From Cumulibacter soli (GTDB taxonomy: Bacteria > Actinomycetota > Actinomycetes > Mycobacteriales > Antricoccaceae), in the NCBI RefSeq assembly GCF_004382795.1, contig NZ_SMSG01000001.1, forward strand, positions 248,001-312,000: DNA of 64,000 bases, in the 5' to 3' direction. This document shows positions 37,395 through 45,475 of the stretch, piece by piece. Positions within the stretch are counted from its first letter, which is position 1; every line of letters begins with the position of its first letter. A program made the translations under genes and the position numbers. The notes under the pieces are model-generated. The model saw only the letters and a program-made list of their open reading frames with translations. It had not been told where the DNA came from and did no database searches.

Positions 37395-38339
37395 GTGATT
37401 GGAAGCAAGATCCTGTCGGTCGGCCATTACCAACCGCCGCGGATCGTCACTAACGACGAGATCGCCAAGATGGTCGACACCAACGACGAGTGGATTCAGC
37501 GCCGGGTCGGCATTCGGGAGCGGCGCTGGGCAGCACCCGAGGAATCTGTCGACACTATGGCCACCAAGGCCGCCGAGGACGCACTCGCCAAAGCAGGGCT
37601 CGCCGCAAACGAGATTGACGCGATCTTCGTGGCCACGTGCACAGCGCTCGATCGCTCGCCGAATATGGCGGCCCGGGTTGCCGCAGCGCTGCAGATCACC
37701 AGTAATCCGGCGGCGTTGGACATCAACGTGGCATGTTCGGGGTTCTCGCACGCGCTAGCGCTCGCACAGCAGGCGATTGCGGTCGGCAACTCCCGGAAAG
37801 CATTGGTAATCGGTTCGGAGAAGCTGACCGATATGACCGATCCCACCGACCGCTCCACGTGCGTACTGACCGCCGATGGGGCGGGCGCGATGGTTCTGGA
37901 AGCCTCCGAGGAGCAGCACATCTCCCCCGTCGTGTGGGGGTCGATCCCCGAGATGGGCGATGCAGTTCGAATTGAACGCAGCAATAACGACAAGTTCGCC
38001 CAGAACGGGCAGTCCGTATTCCGCTGGACGACCGTGCAGTTACCGAAGATCGCACTGCAGATCCTTGAACGCGCCGACGTACGCCCCGAAGACGTGGGCG
38101 TGATCGTGCTGCACCAGGCCAACCTGAGAATCATCGAACCGTTGGCACGCAAAATCGGCGCCGAAAACGCGATCGTCGCCACGGACGTCGTCGAATCCGG
38201 GAACACTTCCGCGGCATCCGTTCCGCTGGCGCTATCGAAGCTGTTGGAATCCGAGTCGATTCCCAGCGGTACGCCGATCCTGATGTTTGCCTTTGGCGGC
38301 GGGCTGTCCTACGCCGGTCAGGTCATCAAGGCTCCGTAG
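37395..38339 (+). CDS. fabH: 3-oxoacyl-ACP synthase III (KAS III)
   Basis: A 314-residue thiolase-fold condensing enzyme that starts fatty-acid synthesis by joining an acyl-CoA with malonyl-ACP. The catalytic triad is visible: Cys in INVACSGFSHAL, His in VLHQANLRIIE and Asn in ESGNTSAASVPLAL. The C-terminal FGGGLSYAGQVI is typical. The start is GTG with AGGAGG upstream. It stands apart from other fab genes; related FabH-like enzymes prime specialised lipids, so the exact substrate is uncertain. Confidence 0.9.
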   Translation: MIGSKILSVGHYQPPRIVTNDEIAKMVDTNDEWIQRRVGIRERRWAAPEESVDTMATKAAEDALAKAGLAANEIDAIFVATCTALDRSPNMAARVAAALQITSNPAALDINVACSGFSHALALAQQAIAVGNSRKALVIGSEKLTDMTDPTDRSTCVLTADGAGAMVLEASEEQHISPVVWGSIPEMGDAVRIERSNNDKFAQNGQSVFRWTTVQLPKIALQILERADVRPEDVGVIVLHQANLRIIEPLARKIGAENAIVATDVVESGNTSAASVPLALSKLLESESIPSGTPILMFAFGGGLSYAGQVIKAP

Positions 38340-38474
38340 CCGAGGGAACGCCGCCTCGCGTGACGAAATACCCGTACACGATGCTGGTCGACGGGTCGCA
38401 GCGGGTCACGATCCGGCGGTGGTGATGTTCTCACCGCAACCGAGCACGCGGACTACGTATGCGGACTACCCGGG

Positions 38475-40133
38475 CTAGGCGTGGGTCGCGTCCGCGGCGG
38501 CGATAACCCGACGCGCGAAATCCGCGCGGCGCTCCCGCTCGTGATCCCGACTCACCTGCACCTCGATCACCCGAATACCACGGGTCGTCCCAGCGAGGGC
38601 TGCGCGCAGTGATTCGCGGTCACGGCAGCGCACATGAGGCGTACCGCTCGCCGCACAGAGCGCCGCGATGTCCACGCCCAGTGGCGTTCCGAAAACCCGT
38701 TCGAAGTCATCCGCGTACGCGGATGCACCCTGTTCCAGGCTCGCGAAGATCGCGCCGCCGTCGTTATTGATCACCACGATGCTCAGATCGGGTCGGGGCT
38801 CGGATGCGGCGATCAACAGGCCGTTGCTGTCATGCAGAAACGCTAGGTCGCCCAGCAGCGCGGTCACCGGCTCGTTGTGCTCGCGCTGATGTGCCAGCGC
38901 CGCGCCGATCGCCGTCGAGACCATCCCGTCGATCCCCGCGGCTCCGCGATTCAATAGAACTCGCCGTGCCCGGCGTGCGGCCCGGGTATCTAGATCACGA
39001 ATCGGGTTGGACGACGCTACAACCAACAGGCCCGGGTACGTGTCGGCGACCTGGTGCGCGGCGGCGCCTGCGTCGAACCTCCGCGCCGACTCCTCGTCGA
39101 TCACCGTGGCCGCAGCCAGATCGGCGCGGCGCCACACAGCGGCGAACTCCGGGTCGACCGGACCGGTGAAGGACACCGCGGACGCCAACCGGGCAGCATG
39201 GCCAGTCTGAAAGGCATCGGCCAGGTTGCCCTGGTCATGTACGACCGTAACGTCGATATCGCTCTCGGTCGCCAACGCCGGGATCGCACGCCCCAGCGTC
39301 GGCCTGCCCACGATCACCAGATGCTCCGGACGCCAGCGCGACAATAACGCCGAGGACAACAAGAACGCGCCGCTGCGCAGGCACTCCTCGTTGGCCCACC
39401 CCAATGCGCTACTGGCCTCGACATGAACAGGGAATCCGGCCGCCGTCGCCGATTCAATCGACGAAGCGGCCAGCGCTGCGCCGCATTCGGCTACAACTAC
39501 CACGGTGCGCGGTGGCAGCGCGACGTCCACTAGTTCGGGGAGTTGTTCGCGGGGATTGCCTTCATGCTGGGGATCGGCAAGTTCATGAAGGCGCCAAGGA
39601 GCGTCGGGAACCAGTGGTGCGGTAAAACCGAGGTCGATCTGCACCGGTCCCGCTCCGCCGCTGGCACTGGTGAGTTCGGTGACAGCCTCCTTCAGCAAGA
39701 CCGCCCAATCGCCGGGGCGCTGATCATCCAGATGGACCGCCGCGCGAGTCGCACTGCCAAACATACCCACCTGATCGATGGTCTGATTCGCTCCGGTACC
39801 TAGCAAGCCCAACGGACGATTTGCTGATATTACGACGATCGGCGTATGGGACGTCGACGCTTCGACCACCGCAGGATGAAGGTTAGCCACGGCCGTTCCC
39901 GATGTGGTCACCACTGCGGCGGGCACCCCGCCGGCCTTCGCCAGTCCAAGCGCCAGGAAACTCGCCGAGCGCTCGTCGATACGCACGTGCAACCGCAGGA
40001 CGCCGGCCCGCTCGGCGGCGGCCAACTCCAGCGATAGCGGGGTATTTCGCGATCCGGGGCTAAGGACGTAATCGCGAATACCCGCATCCAGCAACGCACG
40101 CAGGGTTTCGTGTGCCAGCTCGACCGCGCTCAT
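38475..40133 (-). CDS. menD: SEPHCHC synthase (menaquinone step 2)
   Basis: A 552-residue thiamine-diphosphate enzyme that adds the succinic-semialdehyde unit from 2-oxoglutarate to isochorismate. SPGSRNTPLSLELAA is the family start, SGTAVANLHPAVVEAS contains the catalytic Glu, and GDLAFLHDSNGLL with INNDGGAIF forms the ThDP/Mg site. It is the downstream partner of menC, with an ATGA overlap, so the two are co-translated. Length is typical for the family. Confidence 0.96.
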   Translation of the reverse strand: MSAVELAHETLRALLDAGIRDYVLSPGSRNTPLSLELAAAERAGVLRLHVRIDERSASFLALGLAKAGGVPAAVVTTSGTAVANLHPAVVEASTSHTPIVVISANRPLGLLGTGANQTIDQVGMFGSATRAAVHLDDQRPGDWAVLLKEAVTELTSASGGAGPVQIDLGFTAPLVPDAPWRLHELADPQHEGNPREQLPELVDVALPPRTVVVVAECGAALAASSIESATAAGFPVHVEASSALGWANEECLRSGAFLLSSALLSRWRPEHLVIVGRPTLGRAIPALATESDIDVTVVHDQGNLADAFQTGHAARLASAVSFTGPVDPEFAAVWRRADLAAATVIDEESARRFDAGAAAHQVADTYPGLLVVASSNPIRDLDTRAARRARRVLLNRGAAGIDGMVSTAIGAALAHQREHNEPVTALLGDLAFLHDSNGLLIAASEPRPDLSIVVINNDGGAIFASLEQGASAYADDFERVFGTPLGVDIAALCAASGTPHVRCRDRESLRAALAGTTRGIRVIEVQVSRDHERERRADFARRVIAAADATHA

Positions 40134-41098
40134 GCACCCACACCCGTCAGCGATATCGCTGATATCCGGTCGATCCAGCGTTGACGGGTAGTCGCGTCCG
40201 CGCGGACGTGGTCAAGTCGGTCAGGCACAATCCGCTCCTGCGGTACGGCGATCTCACCGTCGGCCGCGATCAGGCTGGTGCTACACGCATCATCGGTGAG
40301 CAACTGCGCAGTGTTGAGACCGCAGGCGTAGGGCAGTTCCGGCAGCGCCGCGGCCAGCGCTACGGACATTGCCAGTCCGACGCTGGTTTCCAGGGCCGAT
40401 GACACCACCAACGGCAACGTCAGCTGCTCCGCGAGTTGCAGCGTGGCGGCAATCCCGCCCAGCGGCTGCACCTTGATGATTGCAACGTCCGCGGCTTCCT
40501 TGCGTTGCACGAGAAGTGGATCCTCGGCGCGACGGATCGACTCGTCCGCGGCGATCGGCGTGTCGACCGAGCGTCGTACGGCCGCGAGCTCGTCGACTGT
40601 TGCGCAGGGCTGTTCGGCGTACTCCAGCCCGCCGGCAGCGGCGTCGATCGCCCGGATCGCGTCGATCGCATCGGTCACAGTCCAGCCGGCGTTGGCGTCT
40701 ACCCGGATCTTGCCCCCGGGTCCGAGCACGTCGCGGACGGCGGCAACTCGGTCGCAGTCCTCGCGCAGCGACCCTCCGGGCTCCGCGACCTTGACCTTCG
40801 CCGTACGGCACCCGCCGGAATCTCGTATAACCTGCTGCGCGCGCTCGGTACCGACGGCGGGGACGGTGCAGTTGACCGGGATCGACGTACGCCTCGGCGC
40901 CGGGAACGGATGCTGCGCACCATCGATGGCCGCGCGCAACCAGGGAGCAGATTCGTCCGGGCCGTAATCCCAGAACGGCGAGAATTCAGCCCACCCCGCC
41001 GGCCCCTTCCAGAGCACACCTTCGCGCACGGTGATTCCGCGGAATCGGGTCCGCATCCCGATGGAGTAGACGAAGAGCTCGTCGGGGTCAGGAATCAC
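40130..41098 (-). CDS. menC: o-Succinylbenzoate synthase
   Basis: A 322-residue enolase-superfamily enzyme that dehydrates SHCHC to o-succinylbenzoate. The catalytic Lys motif is RTAKVKVAEPG; Mg ligands are Asp in IRVDANAGW, Glu in EYAEQP and Asp in PIAADESI; the second Lys is in VAIIKVQPLGG. The start is GTG 41098. It lies 83 bases after rpmJ on the same strand, so read-through from the rpmF-rpmJ promoter is possible. The intervening MenH is not seen here. Confidence 0.94.
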   Translation of the reverse strand: MIPDPDELFVYSIGMRTRFRGITVREGVLWKGPAGWAEFSPFWDYGPDESAPWLRAAIDGAQHPFPAPRRTSIPVNCTVPAVGTERAQQVIRDSGGCRTAKVKVAEPGGSLREDCDRVAAVRDVLGPGGKIRVDANAGWTVTDAIDAIRAIDAAAGGLEYAEQPCATVDELAAVRRSVDTPIAADESIRRAEDPLLVQRKEAADVAIIKVQPLGGIAATLQLAEQLTLPLVVSSALETSVGLAMSVALAAALPELPYACGLNTAQLLTDDACSTSLIAADGEIAVPQERIVPDRLDHVRADATTRQRWIDRISAISLTGVGA

Positions 41099-41181
41099 CC
41101 AACTAGTTTAGTTCGACTGGTTTTGGTTAGGCGGCCCTGACTGACCGATAGATTGTGATCCGCCAGTCAGGGTCGACACGC

Positions 41182-41304
41182 TTAGCCCTGTCGGGCCTTG
41201 AAGCGCGGATTGCGCTTATTGATTACGAAGGTTTTGCCGTGCCGCCGCACGACCTGGGACCCAGGACGGTTTTTCAACGAACGAAGACTCTTGCGGACCT
41301 TCAC
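41182..41304 (-). CDS. rpmJ: 50S ribosomal protein L36, zinc-free paralogue
   Basis: A 40-residue ribosomal protein starting [10 protein letters not shown]. It has no cysteines; the zinc-binding form of L36 has three Cys and one His as ligands. [20 protein letters not shown] is the typical zinc-free (type B) sequence. The GTG start overlaps the rpmF stop as GTGA, so the two are translationally coupled. In actinobacteria such cysteine-free paralogues replace their zinc-containing versions when zinc is scarce, which matches the Zur-like site upstream. An open frame extends through this gene to 41412 but the extra part is rpmF in another frame. Confidence 0.9.
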   Translation of the reverse strand: MKVRKSLRSLKNRPGSQVVRRHGKTFVINKRNPRFKARQG

Positions 41305-41468
41305 GGCAGTTCGACCCTCCCCTCGCACACCGCGCGTACCAGCCTGCGCGGCACCGAATGCTGCACCCCATCGACGACGATCGGCACGAGATCTGGCGCA
41401 CTTGCCCGCCATCGCGCGCGTCTACTACGAGTGTTGCTGCGCGACGTACGCCGCTTCGGAACAGCCAT
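41301..41468 (-). CDS. rpmF: 50S ribosomal protein L32, cysteine-poor (zinc-free) paralogue
   Basis: A 55-residue ribosomal protein reading [20 protein letters not shown] at the start, then DLVPIVVDG and VPRRLVRAV. It is short enough to be missed by ORF length filters. Only one cysteine is present, not the four of the zinc-ribbon form. The ATG has a perfect AAGGAGG site eight bases upstream. It overlaps rpmJ by four bases (GTGA). The Zur-like palindrome at 41483-41497 sits immediately before it, so expression is expected under zinc limitation. Confidence 0.9.
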   Translation of the reverse strand: MAVPKRRTSRSNTRSRRARWRASAPDLVPIVVDGVQHSVPRRLVRAVCEGRVELP

Positions 41469-41482
41469 ACCAACCTCCTTAT

Positions 41483-41497
41483 TGAGAACGATTCTCG
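41483..41497. promoter_or_regulatory. Zur box controlling rpmF-rpmJ
   Basis: TGAGAACGATTCTCG is a near-palindrome matching the actinobacterial Zur consensus TGAAAATGATTTTCA at 11 of 15 positions. It lies 15 bases before the rpmF ATG, next to a TACTAT -10-like hexamer (minus strand, 41498-41503), so a bound repressor would cover the transcription start. Context (zinc-free ribosomal paralogues) strongly supports Zur rather than Fur. Confidence 0.75.
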
Positions 41498-41548
41498 ATA
41501 GTACAGGATGGCGTCGTGCAGGTTCGGGTCGCTACGTAGACTCACGTC

Positions 41549-42490
41549 GTGACTGATAGCGCGCCCGCGAACGGCATCTCAGAGATCTTCGACCCGTCGT
41601 CCTGGCAGGAGGTGTCGGGATTCGACTTCACCGATATCACCTACCACCGCAGCGTCGGCGACGCCGAGACTAAATCTCGCGGCGTCGTACGTATCGCGTT
41701 CAACCGCCCCGAGGTGCGCAATGCGTTCCGCCCGAATACTGTCGACGAGCTCTACCGGGCGCTTGATCATGCCCGCATGTCTACCGATGTCGGCGCGGTC
41801 ATCTTGACCGGTAACGGACCGTCTCCCAAGGACGGCGGCTGGGCGTTCTGCTCCGGCGGCGACCAGCGGATCCGCGGCAAGGACGGCTACAAGTACGCCG
41901 AAGGAACCACCAGCGACACCATCGAACCCGCACGGGCCGGCCGTTTGCACATCCTGGAAGTGCAGCGGCTGATCCGCACCATGCCGAAAGTTGTCATCTG
42001 CGTTGCGACCGGCTGGGTCGCCGGGGGCGGGCACTCGCTGCACGTCGTTGCCGACCTGACCATTGCCTCGGCCGAGCATGCGCGGTTCAAGCAGACCGAC
42101 GCCGATGTCGCGTCCTTCGATGCCGGCTATGGCTCCGCATACCTCGCGCGTCAGGTCGGGCAGAAGTTCGCCCGTGAAATCTTCTTCCTCGGCTCGGAGT
42201 ACTCGGCCGACGACGCCCATCGGATGGGCATGGTCAACAAGGTCGTGCCGCACGCCGAACTCGAGAAGGTTGCACTGGAGTGGGGCCGGACGATCACCCG
42301 CAAATCCCCCACCGCTCAGCGGATGCTGAAGTTCGCGTTCAACATGATCGACGACGGTTTGATGGGGCAGCAGGTATTCGCCGGCGAAGCAACTCGCCTG
42401 GGCTACATGACCGATGAGGCGGCCGAAGGCCGCGACTCATTCCTGCAGAAGCGCGACCCCGACTGGTCGGCGTACCCGTACCACTTCTAA
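41549..42490 (+). CDS. menB: 1,4-Dihydroxy-2-naphthoyl-CoA synthase
   Basis: A 313-residue crotonase-family enzyme that closes the naphthoquinone ring. FCSGGDQRIRGKDGYKY and ATGWVAGGGHSLHVVADLTIAS build the oxyanion hole; DADVASFDAGYGSAYLARQVG carries the catalytic Asp of the bicarbonate-independent type. The C terminus (EGRDSFLQKRDPDWSAYPYHF) is characteristic. The start is GTG at 41549, 81 bases from the divergent rpmF start. menE follows after five bases. Confidence 0.96.
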   Translation: MTDSAPANGISEIFDPSSWQEVSGFDFTDITYHRSVGDAETKSRGVVRIAFNRPEVRNAFRPNTVDELYRALDHARMSTDVGAVILTGNGPSPKDGGWAFCSGGDQRIRGKDGYKYAEGTTSDTIEPARAGRLHILEVQRLIRTMPKVVICVATGWVAGGGHSLHVVADLTIASAEHARFKQTDADVASFDAGYGSAYLARQVGQKFAREIFFLGSEYSADDAHRMGMVNKVVPHAELEKVALEWGRTITRKSPTAQRMLKFAFNMIDDGLMGQQVFAGEATRLGYMTDEAAEGRDSFLQKRDPDWSAYPYHF

Positions 42491-42495
42491 CGACC

Positions 42496-43623
42496 GTGCA
42501 ACTCCTGCGACCGTACGTCGTACAAGCGGTCCCGACGCGTGCCGATATCGCCGAAGTCGCGTCGGTGCTCGGCGCACCACGAGACATCCTGCTGCCGGTG
42601 GACGCCGCTGATCGCGAGCGCGTCCTCGCTGCCGCTCGGGTCACCGATCCGGTCATCGGCGACCAGGAGCCCCTCGTGCTCGGCGTCGCCACGACTGGGT
42701 CGACCGGAGCACCGAAAATCGTGCTGCACACCGCGCGTTCGCTGCGCGCATCGGCTGATGCCGCCATCGAGTTCCTCGGCGGACACGGCCAATGGCTGCT
42801 GTGCCTGGGTATCAACCACATCGCCGGCATTCAGGTCGTACTGCGCTCCGCGCTCGCAGGGATCGACCCGGTCGTCTGCCCGGCCGGTGGTCCATCGTTC
42901 GTCGACCAGTTCACCGCGGCCACCAACCAACTCACCCACGCTCGCCGGTACGTGTCATTGGTCCCCACCCAGTTGCAACGCCTCATCGACGGCGGCGCGT
43001 TGGATGCCCTGCGTTCGCTAAGCACCATCCTGCTCGGTGGGGCGGCGGCGGATCCGGGCCTGCTGGCGCGCGCCAGAGACGCGGGGGTCAACGTGGTGAC
43101 AACGTACGGCGCGAGCGAAACGGCCGGCGGTTGCGTGTACGACGGCATTCCGCTGCGGGGCGTCGAGGTCGACACCACCGGCGGTATCGTCCGACTCAGC
43201 GGTGATGTCGTCGCCAGCGGCTACCGCGATCCGGTAGCGCAGGACCCGCTCGACGGGCGCACGTTCACCACCTCGGATCTCGGCGAGATAAGTGACGGCC
43301 GGCTGCGGGTGCTGGGACGTGCCGACGACATCATCAACACCGGCGGCAAGAAAGTCTCGCCGCTGCGGATCGAGCAGGCGCTCCGCACCCTGCCTGGCAT
43401 CGATGACGCGATCGTGGTCGGGATCCCGGACCTCGAATGGGGGCAGCGGGCTATCGCGCTCGTCAGCGGTCCCGGTTGCGATGAACCCCGCGAAGCGTTA
43501 CGAACCTTGCTTGCACCGCACGAATTGCCTACCCAGTTCTTGCTGCTGCCGGAGTTGCCGTACAAAGGTATCGGCAAACCGGATCGCGCTCAGGCGTTGC
43601 GGATCGCGCTCGAGAATGCGTGA
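42496..43623 (+). CDS. menE: o-Succinylbenzoate-CoA ligase
   Basis: A 375-residue acyl-adenylate-forming enzyme that activates o-succinylbenzoate. The P-loop TTGSTGAPKIVLHT, TYGASETAGGCVYDG, DLGEISDGRLRVLGRADDIINTGGKKVSP and the C-terminal YKGIGKPDRAQ with the catalytic Lys are all present. It is shorter than the 450-490 residue E. coli and Bacillus enzymes, as is usual for actinobacterial MenE. GTG start, directly downstream of menB. Confidence 0.92.
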   Translation: MQLLRPYVVQAVPTRADIAEVASVLGAPRDILLPVDAADRERVLAAARVTDPVIGDQEPLVLGVATTGSTGAPKIVLHTARSLRASADAAIEFLGGHGQWLLCLGINHIAGIQVVLRSALAGIDPVVCPAGGPSFVDQFTAATNQLTHARRYVSLVPTQLQRLIDGGALDALRSLSTILLGGAAADPGLLARARDAGVNVVTTYGASETAGGCVYDGIPLRGVEVDTTGGIVRLSGDVVASGYRDPVAQDPLDGRTFTTSDLGEISDGRLRVLGRADDIINTGGKKVSPLRIEQALRTLPGIDDAIVVGIPDLEWGQRAIALVSGPGCDEPREALRTLLAPHELPTQFLLLPELPYKGIGKPDRAQALRIALENA

Positions 43624-43932
43624 TCAGTCGGCTTTCTTGCCGGTCGACCGGAACTCGTCGCGCATGCTGAGTTGTTTCTCCTTGCGCTGCGACATTCCTT
43701 CCGCGACGCGGACGCGCATCTTCGACAGCGCGAAGAAGGACACCGGAATGGACACGATGGCCGCCGCGACCGCACCCGGCAGACCTCGGAAACCGATCAG
43801 CCAGAACCCCGCCAGAATCAGCGCGAAAATACCGAGCCGCGCGATGAAGTAGCTCAGGGCGAGGCCGGTGGTGGACTGCTTCTGCTGCGGGGCCTCGGAC
43901 GAGGATTCGGGAGTGTCGCTCACGGCCGCCAT
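43624..43932 (-). CDS. DUF4229-like small membrane protein
   Basis: A 102-residue protein with two hydrophobic helices (LALSYFIARLGIFALILAG and GAVAAAIVSIPVSFFALS) followed by a basic tail (RVRVAEGMSQRKEKQLSMRDEF). This layout matches the actinobacterial DUF4229 family, which is frequently found near menaquinone genes. Function unknown. It converges on menE; the stop codons are adjacent. A conserved link to menaquinone enzymes is an inference from position only. Confidence 0.7.
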   Translation of the reverse strand: MAAVSDTPESSSEAPQQKQSTTGLALSYFIARLGIFALILAGFWLIGFRGLPGAVAAAIVSIPVSFFALSKMRVRVAEGMSQRKEKQLSMRDEFRSTGKKAD

Positions 43933-44066
43933 TATCGCACTGACTGCGCCGCAGGCGGTGAGATGTCGCGCACCGGCCCCTCACCCGATGCGAGTCATTG
44001 CCGCCACAGCGCGCCGCGGAATACCGAGTTAAAGTAGACCAGCACAGCACGACCGGAAGGCCCGCC

Positions 44067-44318
44067 ATGTATGCGCTCTTCGCCGCGTTGATCGCCATAG
44101 CCGTGGTCACCATGATGTGGCGCTATTTGGAGCGTGAAACGCGTGCTGGTGACGATGACGACGGCGATCTTCAGGCCCGTCGACCCCGACCGGCCCTGCC
44201 CCGTCGCGCGCCCAAGACACGCACCCTCGCTCCGGACGACGATCCGGACTTCCTGCGCGAGTTGGGCAAACGGATCCATAAGGACCCCAACGACGAGCCC
44301 CGGCCCGACTCGAACTAA
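44067..44318 (+). CDS. Small single-helix membrane protein
   Basis: An 83-residue protein with one N-terminal helix (MYALFAALIAIAVVTMMW) and a charged, probably cytoplasmic tail ending in DPDFLRELGKRIHKDP. The ATG has GGAAGG eight bases upstream; an open frame continues upstream but lacks a ribosome-binding site. I do not recognise a named family. It lies between menaquinone genes and the convergent cytochrome c maturation cluster. Confidence 0.6.
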   Translation: MYALFAALIAIAVVTMMWRYLERETRAGDDDDGDLQARRPRPALPRRAPKTRTLAPDDDPDFLRELGKRIHKDPNDEPRPDSN

Positions 44319-44425
44319 CCAACCGGCGGCCAGCCGCCTGCGCTGCTGAAAACGCAGTCTGAGCGGCGCCTCATCGCTGTATGTGGCTTAACTGCACGCC
44401 TGGACTGCGACTTCAGCAGGCTGGA

Positions 44426-45475
44426 TCACAGGCCGCTGTAGGAGTGCAGGCCGGAGATGACCGTGTTGACCACGACGAAGTTGAAGATCATCGTCGCAGC
44501 GCCCAGCAGGTTGATGTACGCCGCGCGCTTACCCTTCCAGCCTGCGGTCGCCCGCGCGTGCAAGTACACCGCATACACGACCCACGAGATGAACGCCCAG
44601 GTTTCCTTCGGGTCCCAGGCCCAGTAACGGCCCCATGCGGACTCCGCCCAAATCGCGCCGGTGATGATCGCGAACGTCCAGATCGGGAAGGCAAACGCCA
44701 TGGTGCGCGCCGCGAGCCGATCCAGCACCCCCGACGACGGTAGGTTCCCGGCGATCCGCGACGGTACGTAGTCCTCGGTCTCCCGCTCACGCGCCTCATG
44801 CTTGGCCTTCACCAGGTACAGCCACGACGCGACCGCGCTCACCAGCAGAATTCCGCTGGCGATCGTCGCTGCCGTGACGTGCACAGCAAGCCAGTACGAG
44901 CGCAGGGCAGCCACGACTGGCCCCGCCTCGGCGTAGAACTGAAGTCCGATAACTACCAGGATCAGAATCACTGGGGGCAGGACGAACACGCCAAGGAAGC
45001 GTCGGGACGACTTCGCCGTCGAGAGCACGAGATAGGTCGTCACCGCGCAGATGCAGATAGCGGACGCGAACTCGAACATGTTGCCCCAGGGCAGTCGGTT
45101 CGTCGCGATACCGCGCGCCACCAGGGCGGCGACCTGCAGTGCCAGGCCGAGGATCGTCAGCACGAACCCGATCAGCCCGAGTCGGGGACCCCACACCGAC
45201 TTCGACGGTGGCGGTTCGTTGGGTTCGACGGGTTCGTCTTCGACGAGACCGCCGGCAGCGGACGTCGAAGCTCCGACACTCGCCAGGTCGCGCTCGGTGG
45301 CCTCAGCGCGCAACACACGCTGGCGCTCGCGGGCCGCGGCCTTCGCGGCAGCACGCCGCTCCCCCTTACCAAACGCGTAGTCACCGCACAGGGCGAACAA
45401 GCCCGCGGAGTAGGCGACGATCGCGCCGGAGAACAAATGATCCGATACGGCCGCCAGCGACGCGTTGACGCTCAT
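44426..45475 (-). CDS. ccsB: Cytochrome c maturation protein CcsB/CcsA (haem handling)
   Basis: A 349-residue multi-helix protein of system II cytochrome c synthase. The tryptophan-rich haem-binding motif WGRYWAWDPKETWAFISW is intact; conserved His residues occur in WLAVHVTA and VYLHARAT. Between the first and second helices is a roughly 85-residue hydrophilic insert rich in Arg, Glu and Ala, which is common in actinobacterial homologues. It overlaps the resB stop by one base and is the last gene of the ccd/res/ccs cluster. Confidence 0.92.
   Translation of the reverse strand: MSVNASLAAVSDHLFSGAIVAYSAGLFALCGDYAFGKGERRAAAKAAARERQRVLRAEATERDLASVGASTSAAGGLVEDEPVEPNEPPPSKSVWGPRLGLIGFVLTILGLALQVAALVARGIATNRLPWGNMFEFASAICICAVTTYLVLSTAKSSRRFLGVFVLPPVILILVVIGLQFYAEAGPVVAALRSYWLAVHVTAATIASGILLVSAVASWLYLVKAKHEARERETEDYVPSRIAGNLPSSGVLDRLAARTMAFAFPIWTFAIITGAIWAESAWGRYWAWDPKETWAFISWVVYAVYLHARATAGWKGKRAAYINLLGAATMIFNFVVVNTVISGLHSYSGL

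Noticed and set aside
41305-41412. 36-residue N-terminal extension of the L36 gene (start ATG 41412)
   Set aside because: This part is the rpmF coding region read in a different frame; L36 proteins start directly at V/M-K-V-R.
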